Positions 1 to 12,499 of a stretch of 64,000 nt of DNA are shown piece by piece. This stretch comes from Septoria linicola (Eukaryota; Ascomycota; Dothideomycetes; Mycosphaerellales; Mycosphaerellaceae). The notes under the pieces were generated by a model, which was given only the letters and a program-made list of their open reading frames with translations, was not told where the DNA came from and did no database searches. The position numbers and the translations under genes are program-made. Location of the stretch: positions 1,736,001-1,800,000 of the forward strand of contig CP099424.1 in assembly GCA_024114885.1 (NCBI GenBank), written 5' to 3'. Numbering within the stretch: position 1 is the first letter of the stretch; every line of letters begins with the position of its first letter.

Positions 1-1322
1 GATAATACTAGAGTAATAGAGTTTATAACCGATCTACCTCTAGTAAATAGTATAGATTAGCGTAGTAAATTTAGTTATATACTCTACTCTACGAGTTAGC
101 GTATAAGGCTTAGCGAGTATATACTTTCGATATTATATCGTCCTTCTTTACTCTTCTCTTTCCTATAACGTTATCTTATATATACTATATCTTTTACTAT
201 AATTATAGCCGATATTAAAGTACTACTCTAGGATCCGTACTATCTATAGATAGGTAAATAATATAGTACTAGTATATTTAAAGGCTACGCTTTCTATAGT
301 ACCTACTATATAAGGAACTCTAATCTACTAACTAAGTAGTTTATCTACGAGACTATAGCTATACCGATAGTATCTACGAGTCGCTCTATAAGTATCGTTC
401 CTATAGCTCTTATAGCTCCTACCTATTAGTCGTTTAGTTTAATTCTATAGTATACTAACGCTATACGTAATATTATAAACTAGAGGTATAGACTAAGGCC
501 TACTTTTAATACTAGATCGATACCTCTATTATATTTATAACGACTATTATCTATACCTCTACTACGGCTAGAAGCTATTAAATAATATACTCTAACGCTA
601 CTAGCTAGTTATTACTTTTAACTATACCTATAAAGTATAAAGATAATATATTATATTCTAATAAACTAGGACGAAGAATATATAGAAGTATAGTAAGCTA
701 TAATACTACTAGAGTATTAGTAACGTCTTTATAAATACTATATTCGATATATAGCGTAGCGATCGGTTAGATAACTTCGTCTTCTATCGTTTTAGTATAG
801 ATAATCTATCTTACTATCTAATCTAGGAACTAGATAATTATAAAGAATATATATTCTTTATATAGTTTAATAAATTATAGGTTCTATAAAGGATCTCTAA
901 TACTACTATTAAGAGGCCTAAGGAACAAGGTATTAGAATAGTTATAGAGGTATTTAAGTAGCTAAAAGCGAAGATAGTAGATACTTAAATATACCTTATT
1001 AAGCTTCTTATCTATAAAGAGACGCTAATACTATAACTAAAGCTACTAAAGTAGGTAAAGAATAAGCGAAAGAATTAAGAGAGTACTATTATAAGTAAAG
1101 TAGTAAGTACTTTATCGGCTATCTTTAAGAGTATTAAATAGGATAATAAGCCTACTATTAAGTAAGAAAAGCCTACGTAGTAGGTATACGTATCTAACTA
1201 TTATACTATATCTAAAATAATAGATTTATCGTACGACGAGTCCTCTACGAGTATAGCTAAGTATAGAGAGTCTAATTTATAGTAGACCTTATAGGCCCTT
1301 AAGTAGATTAAATAATAGGATA
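1..1322. other. Unassigned RIP-degraded DNA
   Basis: AT-rich, TpA-saturated sequence to the left of the first Copia LTR. From about 700 to 1320 one + strand frame reads as a lysine- and glutamine-rich stretch if TAG/TAA are taken as mutated CAG/CAA, so it was probably coding, perhaps the C-terminus of a transposase or a gag. I found no diagnostic motif. It does not match the internal sequence found next to the 3' LTRs of the two full Copia copies, so it is flanking DNA and not the body of that element. Confidence 0.4.
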
Positions 1323-1575
1323 TATTAAGAATATATCCTAGATAGTTAGTCTAGATATAGATATTTAAGTATAGTTCTAGATACCTAAGGTATCTACCTA
1401 AGGCTTAATAAGAGGTATATCTTACTTCTCTTTCTTCTCTTCTTAGATAACTAACTTAATTAACTTTATATTTAGTTCCTAGTATATTACTACTATACTA
1501 TATATATAAGTTAGTTTAAGATTAATCCTCTATTCTTCTTTACTACGCTATATCCTCCTTAATATTATATAGTAT
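1323..1575 (+). repeat. Ty1/Copia LTR, 3' end displaced by Gypsy-A3
   Basis: Matches the LTRs of the two full Copia elements at 29895-30172 and 51226-51502. It starts TATTAAGAAT (TGTTGAGAAT in the least mutated copy) and runs to TATAGTAT, about 25 bp short of the LTR end. At that point Gypsy-A3 begins, so the missing LTR tail should lie beyond the right edge of the window after the A3 3' LTR. It may be a solo LTR or the 5' LTR of a full element; the window does not decide. Confidence 0.85.
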
Positions 1576-1855
1576 TAGTAAGGTAAAGGCCTACCTATAT
1601 ACCGTACTTAGTAGTTTTAGTATAAAAGCAAGGTAGTAGCTCGTTTCTAAGATAGTAATATTTACTCTACTTGATTAATTTAATATCCTATAGTCCTAGT
1701 ATAAGGCTCTTAGTCCTAGAGCTACTATTTTAAGCTCGTTACTACTATTTAATTAACGTATTATAAGACTATTACTATCTAAATAGGTCTTGTTCTATAG
1801 CGAGTACTCTTACGCCTACCTAGAAGGTTAGTATTAGGGTAGTTATTATCTATTA
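1576..1855 (+). repeat. Gypsy-A3 5' LTR (280 bp)
   Basis: Starts TAGTAAGGTAAAGGCC and ends TTATTATCTATTA, which are RIP forms of TG...CA. The length equals that of the LTRs of A1 and A2 (280 bp each) and the sequence is the reverse complement of those LTRs. It abuts the truncated Copia LTR on the left and the leader with AGAGCTAAAGATAGGGC on the right. Confidence 0.9.
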
Positions 1856-2793
1856 ATAGAGCTAAAGATAGGGCTATCTCTTCTCTTTTATACCGAGACT
1901 AGAAGCGTAGAGGGTAGATAGTAGCCTTAAAGCGAGAACTAATATACTATAAATATTAATAAGAAGCCTAAAGGAGCCTACGTAAGAGGCGACTTAAAGG
2001 GCTATAATAATATAGAAGCTCCTAGAATATAGATATCGCTCTAATCTAGAAAAGTTATAAACCTCTAGTATCTCTTAGTACAGATCTATTTAGTAATTAT
2101 CGTATAGATAGTAAGGCGACTTACTATATTAGAGATTTACTTAGGGTCTCTATACCTATAATAGTCTTCGATTAGACCCTAGTTTAGTATGAAAACGCTC
2201 TCGTTCGGATAGCGTAGAAGCTATAAGATAGGCTAGACCTATCTAGGTAATCTCGTATCTCCTAGTATATAGATCGCTTAGAATAAGCTCTAGTATAGTA
2301 TTAGACGCTAATCGTTTAGCTAAGGACACTAATTACGTCTAAGGCCCTAGACCCGGTATATAGTATAAGCTAATATAATATTATACTACTATAGTTACTT
2401 AGCGAATTACTCGAATAAGTAAGATAGACGCGCCTAGCTATAAACGGTCGAACTATACGATACGACATACCTTACTTATTAGGTATAATTAATATAGCTC
2501 TAGTATTATAAAGAAAAGTTTAACGTTTACCTTTAGATAGCTAATAAAATTTTAGACTCTTATTTTTTAGTTATCGTTTTAAACGATAACTATATTTTAT
2601 TTAAAAACCTAATTAAGGAGAGTATAACATACTCTTAGAACCTATTCGAACGACCTCTATAAGTGAATTAGTATCTACTAGCTAGCCTAAAATACTAGAT
2701 AGTAGCTTATCTAACTAACTTAATAAGCAAATTCGAAGATTACTAGTAAAGCTACTACCTACTTTTACTTTATTCTCTCTACTAGATAACGAT

Positions 2794-3336
2794 ATATCTA
2801 TAGAAGCGGAGGACTAAGGAGGTACTAACCTTAACTTTAATACTAATATCTTTTAAAGACTAAACTTAGGAGATAGACTATCTATAGCGTAGTTCTAGCT
2901 ACTTATAGAGACTATCTAAGTAACTTAAAGCTAGAAGGTAATTATTACTTAGGTTCTACTACTACCTAGCTCGGACTAGAATCCCTTCTTTAATAGAGAG
3001 AACATAACTAAGTATATTAAGCGTTTTAAAGTACTATATAAGAACTACGCCGTTCTACTTATTAATAATAATAAGTAGCTTTATAAGAAGTTACTTACTT
3101 AGGTTACGGTTATCTAACGTAGACGATACTAGCGCCTTAATAGTTTCTATAACCGAAACTATACTAAGTTTAAGGAGTTAATTATTAAGGAATACTAAAA
3201 GTATAATAATATATATATACTTAGAAACTACTACTATATAGAGAACCTTTATAAGATCGACTATAGCGAGGATAATAATCTCTTAGAGTACTTAAGGTAG
3301 TTTATACTCTACTCTAATACTATACCTACTTTATAT
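2794..3336 (+). pseudogene. gag: Gypsy-A3 gag, 5' portion
   Basis: The start codon is ATA at 2794, which is ATG in A1 (15348), followed by the same residues SIEA-D-GGTN. The frame goes on through the gag core (a stretch like NPFFNREN then YIKRFKA) with RIP stops at glutamine and tryptophan positions. It is cut at 3336 by Gypsy-A1 and resumes at 16573. The leader 1856-2793 holds the 23-bp palindrome at 2569-2591 and no other gene. Confidence 0.75.
3333..3336. repeat. Target-site duplication of Gypsy-A1 (ATAT), left copy
   Basis: ATAT immediately before the A1 LTR and again at 16569-16572 immediately after its other LTR. The unoccupied site can be read in A1 itself near 14820, where the same gag stretch is continuous. 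A 4-bp duplication is also seen for A2 (CTAG). Confidence 0.8.
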
Positions 3337-3616
3337 TAATAGATAATAACTACTCTAATACTAACCCTCTAGGTAGGTATAAGAGCGGTCGCTATAGAAT
3401 AAGACCTGTTCGGATAGTAATAGTCTTGTAATACGTTAATTAAACGGTAGTAACGAGCTTAAAATAGTAGCTCTAGGACTAAGAGCCTTATACTAGGACC
3501 GTAGGATATTAAATTAATTAAGTGGAGTGAACATTCCTATCTTAGAAACGAGCTACTACCTTGCTTTTATACTAAAACTACTAAGCACGGTATGTAGGTA
3601 GGCCTTTACCTTACTA
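3337..3616 (-). repeat. Gypsy-A1 3' LTR
   Basis: 280 bp, bounded by TAATAGATAATAAC and CCTTACTA on the + strand (RIP forms of TG...CA). It matches the right LTR at 16289-16568 over its whole length with scattered C/T and G/A differences. Confidence 0.92.
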
Positions 3617-3630
3617 ATCCTCCCTTCCTT
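3617..3630 (-). other. Polypurine tract of Gypsy-A1
   Basis: On the - strand a purine run, AAGGAAGGGAGGAT, directly precedes the 3' LTR, the position expected for the plus-strand primer. The matching tract in A2 is 38342-38355. Confidence 0.65.
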
Positions 3631-3689
3631 AGTATCTAACTAGACACCTAACTACTCGTAGATCTTACTTAGAATTGCTCCGAACTAGC

Positions 3690-6600
3690 TAGTTTTTCTA
3701 TTAAAGTCTATTAAACTTTTAATTAGAGGCCTATTAAATAGTTGCCTTTTCTAACGATAACTACTAAAAACACCTTCTTAGATCCGATTATTATTCGCTA
3801 GACGCTACTCTTCTACTATATTCTTAGGGATCTTCTTAGGAACAGCCTCTCTCTTCTTCGACACTAATACTTCTAAGTTACTATCCGCGCTTATAAAGCT
3901 AGCTTCGCTAAACATATACTCCTTAATATCTATAGCTATAGCGTAGGTAGTATCGAATTAAGCTTCAGCCGTAGTCTACTACTTAGCTATATAGACCTTG
4001 AACTCCTCCTTACTTATACTAAAGAGCTTCTTTATTTCTATACTTACTATCTAATCTACCTATAGAACTCGGCCTACTAAGGCGTCGGAAATCAGGCCTA
4101 AGCTAGTTAATAGTACCTCTATAGCGAAAGGCTTTGTCGCTCGTATAGGGTATATAGTACTAGAAGCTATAAAGGGTATCCGCTCGCGATAGAGATATAC
4201 GCTATAGATCGTAGGAACGTTAACGTAATTACTATTAGGTAGCTTATCTAACGTATAACTATTAGGGTAGGCTAGAAACACTATAGGAATCAAGCGATAC
4301 TCTTCGCCTATACGAGTATACCGCTAAGGGATATAGGGGTACGAAATAACTAGCGAGCCCGTATTAGTATAAGGATTCTTCTAACTAAGCTTAAGATTAG
4401 CTTTTATTTCGTTAGTAATTACTAGAGGTATAGTCTTAACGAAGCCTATACTATAGCTTTACTTATTAGCGATAATACGCCTCGCTAGCTACTTTGCCTC
4501 CTTAGGGTTAAAGAGCCTATTACTAATCGTGTCCGAGGTTAGTAAAAGTCGTCCTCTATCGCTAGTATCGTCTAGAGAGATCGTAAACTAAACCTAATTA
4601 AGGCCCTTCTCCTTAAGTAGTATATTCTCGTTCAAGGCGATATACTAGAAGCCGTTAGAGTAGTTAGAACCTACCTTATCGTCGAAGATATAAAAGGTAG
4701 CGGATAGGTAGGCTACGTACTTAACGGTCGTATACGGAGTAGTAACTAGCTAGTATAGCTATAGTAAAGGATATTAGCGAAGAAGCTATTAGGATAGCGA
4801 GTACTATATACCGCGAGACTAACTATACTAACTAACAGCTGTGTTATACTATCGATATACTATAAACTTATACCGTATAGCTTCGAGTAAAGAGTCTAGG
4901 ATCTAAAATAGGCCTCTAGTAGAAGAAGAATAAAAGAGGAAGCTATAATCGGTCTAGGTACCCTTATTACTATCGTAGTCTAAGAGCTCCTAAACCCTCT
5001 AATAGACGTTAGAAGTAACCTTCAAGTCTACCTCGGTCGTAGAGAACTAAAAGGGTCCGAGGTAGCTTCTACCTACCTTACGTATTAGGGCGTTAATGTC
5101 GTCCTCTAGCTCCTAAGTATTAGTACCCTTCTTACTACGACGAGGGCGTCCTACTAGCTTAGAGAAGAAAGTATTCGCTTCTAGCTTAAACTACGTCTAG
5201 TTTTAAGTATTCTAGGCGATTAGGGCTTAGAGATCGGCTATACTACCTATCTAAACAATACGCTAGTAGAGGGTATATATTACGTTAGCCGTCTTTAGTA
5301 GCTTTAAACCTATAGTATTACCTATCTTAGTTATATATTCTTTATAAAGGAGCTAGCTAAGGTATAGAAGAATATTAATTAAAGCGTAGCTCTTAGCTAC
5401 TTTCTTCTTCTCCTAGACATTATCGATTTCTTTAAGAGCTCCGCTAACGATTATATAGTAGTAGACTTCGGAGGTAATACTATCCTTTATATAAGCCTAG
5501 TAACGTAGATTAGGCTCCGAGTCGCTCTCTAGCTTAATTCCGCTATTATCTTCTAGTACGATTAGCGATAGGCGTTATAGACCTAGTAGTAGCTCTATCG
5601 TAGGTAAAACTTAGTCTTAGGTAGGATCGCTATTACCTAAAGTACTCGGTATAGGAGAAGTTTCGATCGAGTTAATAATAGTTTCTCTAGCGCGAATTCT
5701 AGTAAGCCTCCTACTCTTACGAAGGACAGGCGTAGGCTTCTTCGTAGAGCTTAGCGTTAACTTCTCTAACTAAGCTTTTAGCCTCTATATAGTACTAGGC
5801 GATATAGAACCTCTAAGGCGAGGCTTCGAGGTTATAAGTAAATTACCTTCTCCTTCTCCTTCTTAACTAGAGCTTCGAGTAGGACTAGATAAGGATAGGC
5901 CCTTAGGCGTAGAGGAGGAGGGTCGTCTATTAGGTCTTAGGTTTCTAGGAGGAGGTAATAGTCTATAGGATATCGAGGGCTATCTCTCTACTACTAGGAA
6001 TATATAAGTCGGTTCTTCGAAGGCCTCTCCTTTAGTAAGCTTGACTATAAATCCGTACTAATTAAATCTATAGCTCGCCTCTAGGCGCGCTTCTCTTATC
6101 TTATAGCTAAACACGTCGACCTACGAGAGCTCTACCTTAAACTTATTCTAGTAGCGTCTCCTATCTAAGTTCGTATTAATAAAGCCTAAGCCTTACGAGC
6201 TAGGAGTCTTCTTACTCCTCTATAGCTAAAAGTGCTAGCTACGAGAGAATATATTCGCCGCCTACTAATAGAAACGATCTTACTTTTACTACGCTAAGAA
6301 AACCTAGTCTTTAGGCTCGCTCTCTTCGAAGACGCCTTTATACTTATTTAACTATTAACGAAGGTTCCTAAGTATCTCTTTATCGTATAAGACTTAGTTA
6401 AGGAAGAGGAAGTTCTACTCGTACCTAAACTCTATACGTAGTTACTACTAAATCAAGTTTCTCTCCTTTACTAAGTCTCGGCCTTCTTAGCGTATCTTCT
6501 TTATATTATCGCGCTTTACGCTCTACGCGTTAAGGTACTTTAGTAAAATCTTAGCTAAGAGGCGTTTAAAGAAGTTAAATACACCGATCTTTATTCTATC

Positions 6601-7000
6601 GTTCGCTTCCTCGACTTACTTAAGTACTAAGTCGATACTCTCCTCCTACTCTTATAGCGTTTCTAGCGATAGAATAGCTTCGGTAGCGTTATCAAGGTTT
6701 GTTATACTAGTAAGAGGTCCGCTTAAGGCCTAGAAACTAATAAGAGAGCCTTCGCGATTAGTGCGAGCGAGCGCTATGCCTTATATAGAACTTAAAGAAG
6801 CTATTTTTCGTCTCTTCTTCGAGGAATCTTATCTAGGTAGTTCTTGTATTAGACTTTGAATAGGCGAGATAGAAGGCGAAAGCGCTAGTCTTAATAAGCG
6901 CTTAGGTATTAAAGAACGCTAGAAAGGGGAAGTCTTGTTCTTTATACGCGAGGGAGAAAGAGAACGTCTTTAATTAGTTATACTAGTAGCTTAGAGCGAT
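3690..7000 (-). pseudogene. Gypsy-A1 third ORF, large accessory protein of unknown function
   Basis: A single - strand frame can be followed for about 3.3 kb (roughly 1,000-1,100 codons), broken only by stops at codons convertible from CAA/CAG, CGA or TGG. It lies after integrase and before the 3' LTR, in the sense direction of pol. The longest uninterrupted piece is 4293-4060. A basic GRPRRSKKG segment near 5130-5156 looks like an AT-hook DNA-binding core and is followed by acidic and charged sequence. Around 5700-6000 the protein is serine-, arginine- and proline-rich and probably disordered. I recognise no enzyme or envelope family. The start is not clear; the same ORF is present in A2 (38420-41720), so it is part of the family and not a chance insertion. 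Confidence 0.65.
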
Positions 7001-7299
7001 ATAAAGCGCGTGACTAGTAATAAGTAACTTGAATAGCGAGGAGGGTCGGGCGTATAACTAGTTATAGAGTTTTCTATTATATTAGTTACCGCTCACGTGT
7101 ATAAACAGCTATATAGCGTTACTAGGTAGTAACGAAAGATAAGAATCGAACTTAATAGAAGTAAGGCTCTATAGTAACTAATTAATAGTTAATAAGGAAG
7201 AAGAGATCGTTTAGAGCGTGAAAGTAGTCTAATTATATACCTTATCGTAGTAGCGTGACTACTATTAGGATTAGGGGTCTATATACGGGGCTTAGTAAC

Positions 7300-8380
7300 G
7301 TAAGGTTTTAGTTATCGTTTAAAAAGATAACTAAAAGTTCACTTTACCTTAACGCTTCCGTAGCCGTCGTATACTACTAACGCTACTACTAACTATCGTA
7401 GTATATACCTTACTATCGCTAACGAGGACTAAGACTTAGATATCGTCGTCGTTACCTCTACTAACTTAAAAGAGCCTTATTTTTTATATACCTAGTCGAC
7501 TTACTAGATCGCGCTTTCCGTATCGTAAGAGACCGCTAGCGCTATAATTAATAGCTAGAAAGGAGCTATTAGAGCCGTTGTTACCGAGGACTTAAGCTTC
7601 TCTACCTTTATATAGGCTGAAAAACCTTAAACTTTAAGAATTCTCTACTAGAAACTAATATCTTTAGCGATTCCTTTAGCTAGGCGAAAATTAGTAGTAA
7701 AAAGACCTTTAGAATAGAAAATTATTATCTTACTTCGCCGATCGGTAATAGAAAAGAGCTCTAGGAAGATAGATCGTAGTACTAACCTTAGAAATCGCTA
7801 GTAGAAGAGAGCTTTAGGAGTATAGATCTAGCTTAGATTTTTAAAACCTAGTAGTAGAAAGTAGCTCGGAACAGCTAACTTTTATAGTAATAGTAGGCTC
7901 GGGACTTAGAAAAAGGAGTAGGATAGTAGGTTAGCTAGTAGATACAAAGTCTATACTTAAAATTTAAGCTTAGGAGAGTAACTAGCTATATAGATACTTA
8001 TCTTAGCTATAGAAAACAGCGTTAGGACAGTTAGGATTAGCTAGATTTCTACTAATCTAGTAAAAGAGAAGCTCGGGAGGCTTAGATTAGAGCTCGATAG
8101 TAGCTTTAGGAATAAAAGAAGTACTTAGGACAGCTAAGATTTAGCTAGATTTCTACTAGTCTAGTAAATTACAAGCTTAGGAAGCTCCGATTAGAGCTTA
8201 ATAGTAGCTTTAGGACTAAGAGAAGCGCTCGGGAAGGTTAGATTAGAGCTCTAGAAATAAAAGAAGCGCTCGAGATAGTACGATCTTAGGAAGATTAGCC
8301 CTTTTATAGTAGAGGCTAGGCTTTAGTAGCTAGATCTTAGCTCGTGCCTCTAATTAAGTATCGCCTATCGAATTTCTACT
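7300..8380 (-). repeat. Gypsy-A1 spacer with imperfect tandem repeats between pol and the third ORF
   Basis: From about 7780 to 8290 a unit built around GATTAGAGCT...ATAGTAGCTTTAGG...AAGAAG recurs at irregular spacing with CTAGATTTCTACTAGTCTAG blocks between copies. I see no convincing reading frame across it. The palindrome at 7310-7332 lies at its left edge. The same block is in A2 at about 42030-43110. Confidence 0.6.
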
Positions 8381-8399
8381 TCTTTAGCTCCGCTAGGCT

Positions 8400-11300
8400 A
8401 GCTTTAGCCTTTAGCTTACTAAGTCTTCTACTTCTTCTTTAAGCTCTATTAGTAGCTAGCGTATATAACTCTCTCTTTCTTCTTAAGTTATTACTAATAG
8501 CTTACTAATAAAGATCTATAGGTGCTTATACCTAGGTAGAAGGCCTAGTTCTATAACCTTCTCTATTAGTAGTAGTACTTCTTCTAGTTTAACCTAATCC
8601 GGAACTAGCTTTAGGTTTTCTCGTAGAAAGGTATATTTCTTAAGGTCTATCCTCTTATAGATATACTCTCGTTTTAAGCTATCTAGTTCCTTAAGCTTAT
8701 ACGATATATCTCTCTATAATACTTTAGACACTCTAAAAGAGCCTTCCTACCTAAACGTAAGCTTATAGAAGAAGCTAGTTTTTAACTTAGAGCGGTATAC
8801 TAATACGAGATCTCCTTCCTTTAGAATAGTAAGATCTGTATAGCGATATTTATCGAAGTACGCCTTGTTCTATTCTTAGAGACGCTATTAACGTAGTCGT
8901 CCTTCTTCTATAGTCGTTTCTATAGCCTCTAGGGCCTAAGCTCGAATCGTAAGAAGCTCTACTCTAGTCTTAACCTTACCCTAATCTATAATCTAGAAGG
9001 TATAGTATTCTAGCTCGATTAGTAGTACTATATCACGCCTAATTATTACCTCCGACAGTATTAGACTAGTAGTAGAGACTATTGTCGTTCTCTCTACCTA
9101 TAGAACCGCTAGAATATAGTTACGAATCGTATAAAGGCTACTATTAGAGAGCTTTAAGCAAGCGTCTAATATTGTCTTATAGCCGACTTTAACGATAGCG
9201 TTAGACTAAGAGTAGTACGGCGAAATATTAATACGTTTAATACTATACGATAGTAGTAGCTTCTCTACGTTACTAAGGTTAGTCTTATAGTTGTCGAGGA
9301 TAACTTCTATAGCGGCACCCTACTAGTAAAAGATCTCTTCCTATATAAACCTTACTATCTATACTAAAGAGATACTCTTTACTAGGCACTAGAATATACG
9401 TGCTTCCGGCTAGTACGATAGAGATTCGCGTATAACTATTAACGAACAGTTCTTCGAGACATATAAGCCGTCGATATACTACCTCTAGCCGACTGTAACT
9501 TAGAGCGGGATTTGTAGTTCTCTAGATACCTGTCGTCTATACCGAAGGCTATAAATAGTATACTACCGAATAGCGAGCGAGATTTAAGCCTAGACTCTAT
9601 CCTACTACTATCGTTTCTAGATAAGATTATACGTCTATTTAGCGCTACGATGACCGTTCTTATAATAGTATACCTTAATAATACGAGCTCGTACTTTAGG
9701 TTTATCGACAACTCGCTATAGAGGTCTAGCTACTCGCTCTTAGCGCTAGAGCTAGTTATTCTTAATATAAAATAGCCGACACTTCTTCCTTAACCGCTTA
9801 TACTCGTTATTAGAAACTCTCTTAGATCTTTATATCCGTGTAAGTACGAAAGCGATATTTATTAACTCCTAAGAGTAGATCTTATTAATTATAGGTAGCT
9901 CGCCCTAAATCACCTATATAGAGAAAGCGTTAACGTAAAAGGTATTAAAGAATTACTCGTTAATTATTAGATCTACGTCTTCTTCCTATTCTATAGCCTC
10001 TATATCTTCAAGCGTAATAGGCTTCCTTAATAACGAATCTAGAGCTATATACTTCTTACTAGGAATATATATAACGTTGAAGTCGAAGAGGTAGATCTAT
10101 ACTAGCTAGCGCGTTATTACTATATTTAGTAAATTAGAGGCAGCCTTATTAAGCTAGTAAACGAGGGTATTTATATTAATCTCTAGTTAGAAGTATACTC
10201 CGAATAGCTATAGTTTCAGCTTCTTTAATACCTTTAGTATACTAAGGTATTCGCGCTTTCTAGTATCGTACTTAACCTCTACTAGGTTAAATAGGCCGGA
10301 CTTATATCGAACTAGATAGCGGAGAAGTAGCTCGTCTCGATTATATTAGGAAAGCGTATATCCCTAACCTTTACTACTCGAATCTATACCTACGATAATA
10401 AGTCCTACTCCTTCTCTAAAGTTAAGAGTAACTAGGGCTAGGGCTGAAACTAGTACCTTTAAGACGATATCTTTAGCTAGTTAGTATTCGGTAGTCTATT
10501 AAAACTTAGTATCCTTCCGTAAGAGTTTAAAGAGCGGAGTAAGGATAATCGTAAAACCTTTAACCTAGACGCGGTAGTACGTAACTACGCTAAGGAAGAT
10601 TCGAACCTCCTTCTAATTCTCTAGGGTCGGCTATTTCTTAATCTTTACTACTCTTACGAAGTCTAGATAGCGACTATCGATGCTAGTAAGGTAACTAACG
10701 ATTACTAGTTGTTCGTAATAGAGCTATAGCTTATTAAAAGCTACCGTTATATTAGCCTGTTCTATATTATAGAGAACGTCGTCTATAGCTATAATATGTT
10801 TAATAACGTAGTAGTAGAGGCTAGGTTCAACCTCTTTACTATCGTACTTCGTCTTAGGCCCTTTAATACTAATATTATTAAGGAACGGCCGTGCCTTATA
10901 CGAGACATGCTCTATAAGCACTTGATTAATAATACGAACGAACTAGGTAACAGAATTCGTAGCTCCTTATAGTAACGTTATCTACTATAATAGGCCTAGT
11001 AGTAAATCAAAGCCTATAAGGTCTCTATAGGATTCATCGAGTAGGATTTAGTTATATCTAGAGAAGATATGAACTAACGAGGCTAGCGCGTAGCTAGTAA
11101 AGTCCTTAGAGAAACCCTTAGCGTCGGGTAGTAAGTTCGAATCTCTTACGGTAACTTGATTAAACTTCTAAGCTACGTTAATTAACCGATACTTCTTTAG
11201 CTTACCTATCTCTGTCTTCTTACTAATAAGGAAGTACGGGTTTCGATAAGTACCGTAGTATAGCTTAAGAGTTCTAGCTTAGATTCGTTATCTTAGTATG

Positions 11301-12400
11301 TCTTCTACGACGTGCCGTAGAGATAGGTTCAGCTTGAAGCCTAGATACTACTATAGCTCGTAAGGAACTATCTAAATCTTCTATAGTAGAGTAATATTAG
11401 GATTAATTCGGCCTAAATACGTAAAGTTCTACGTAAAAGCAGCTTCTCGGTTCCTTAGTATATAGTATAATAAATCCAGCTCCTTTAGTAGTAGTTCTAT
11501 ACTAGGTTTAAACTTTATAAGCTGTTTAGGCGTAAGGCGTAATCTAGGCTCGATCGTCGAGAACCTCTTAGTTAGGTACTTACTATCGTAAGGACTAGTA
11601 CTAGGTAGTATAGCTACTTCCTTCTTAATATAAGTCCGTCGCTAGTCCTTTAATCCGCTAGGGTTTAAGCTATTAGTTATAGTAATGTCGGTATTTACTA
11701 GTTTGATCTTGTTAGTAACTCGCTTATAAAGAGTATAGGCGCTAATATAATTATCTAGCTTCCGCTACCCTATAGCTTCTTTATTACGAGCTCTCTCCGC
11801 TACTATATTAATAGCGGCCGAGATAACGTACGTCTCTTTACTAAGCTCGCTATCTACTTTATCGGAAATAACCTCGTCGTAGAGTCTAGGTTCTTAGATA
11901 GCTAGCTCTACCTCTCTAATCTTCCTATAAGCAATTATCAAGTATTCGCCCTCGTAATTTAAACTCTAGCTCGACTAAGACACTAGTATAGTATCTTTAA
12001 AACTATACCTAATACTCTAGTATAAGTCTCGCTCGTTAGTATAAGCTAGCTTAGCTTCGCTAGTAGCTAGTAAAAGCTTCTTAAGTCGACTATTTTAGCT
12101 GAATTTAGCGATATTACCTTCGATAGCCGCTACTACGAGATAGTTATACTATATTTAAGTCTAGCTATAATTGACCTGTCTTAATAGTTCGAGCTACTAT
12201 CGTAGAGAGGTACTTTGTCTAATTAAGTCTACTATAAAATAGTCTCCGAAGTAGATTGCCTTTATATACGATAACTACTACGTAAGGTAGTTAAAGACTT
12301 GATTCTCTAGGAGTTTAGGGCTGTTAGTAACCGTAAACGAACACTAGTACTAATCGCTTATCTATCTATACTACTAGTATAGTTTGAAGTATAGTATAGG
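8400..12400 (-). pseudogene. pol: Gypsy-A1 pol: reverse transcriptase, RNase H, integrase
   Basis: Reading leftward on the - strand: reverse transcriptase (about 11400-10700) with the fingers/palm stretch ending GFDLLLGLL and the catalytic box FLNN at 10885-10874. FLNN is a RIP form of FLDD, each Asp lost through TG to TA at the codon boundary. Next comes KGPKTKY, typical of fungal Gypsy enzymes. RNase H (about 10460-10150) shows VGIDSSS and a YDTRKREY segment. Integrase has an H2C2-like region near 9760-9560, a core containing VILDNYKTN then SIKRINISPYYSQSN near 9310-9180, and a C-terminal region near 8880-8560. The open piece 10921-10724 is the true frame. Stops and a damaged active site make it inactive. 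Confidence 0.88.
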
Positions 12401-12499
12401 AGGTATAATGTAATTATCGTTTAAAAAGGTAACTACGGAACGTTCCGCTAGCTAACCTCTCTAAGTAGAGTTTTCACCTCTAACTACTAAACCTTGTAC

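Noticed and set aside
4060..4293. Separate small gene of 77 codons
   Set aside because: It lies in the frame of the large third Gypsy ORF and is one uninterrupted part of it.
7780..8290. CRISPR-like or regular satellite array
   Set aside because: The units are imperfect, irregularly spaced and lie inside the Gypsy element between pol and the third ORF.
9439..9711. Open frame of 90 codons on the - strand
   Set aside because: It overlaps the integrase coding region in another frame; the integrase frame carries the conserved residues.
10724..10921. Separate small gene of 65 codons
   Set aside because: It is the stop-free piece of the Gypsy-A1 reverse transcriptase (FLNN and KGPKTKY), not an independent gene.
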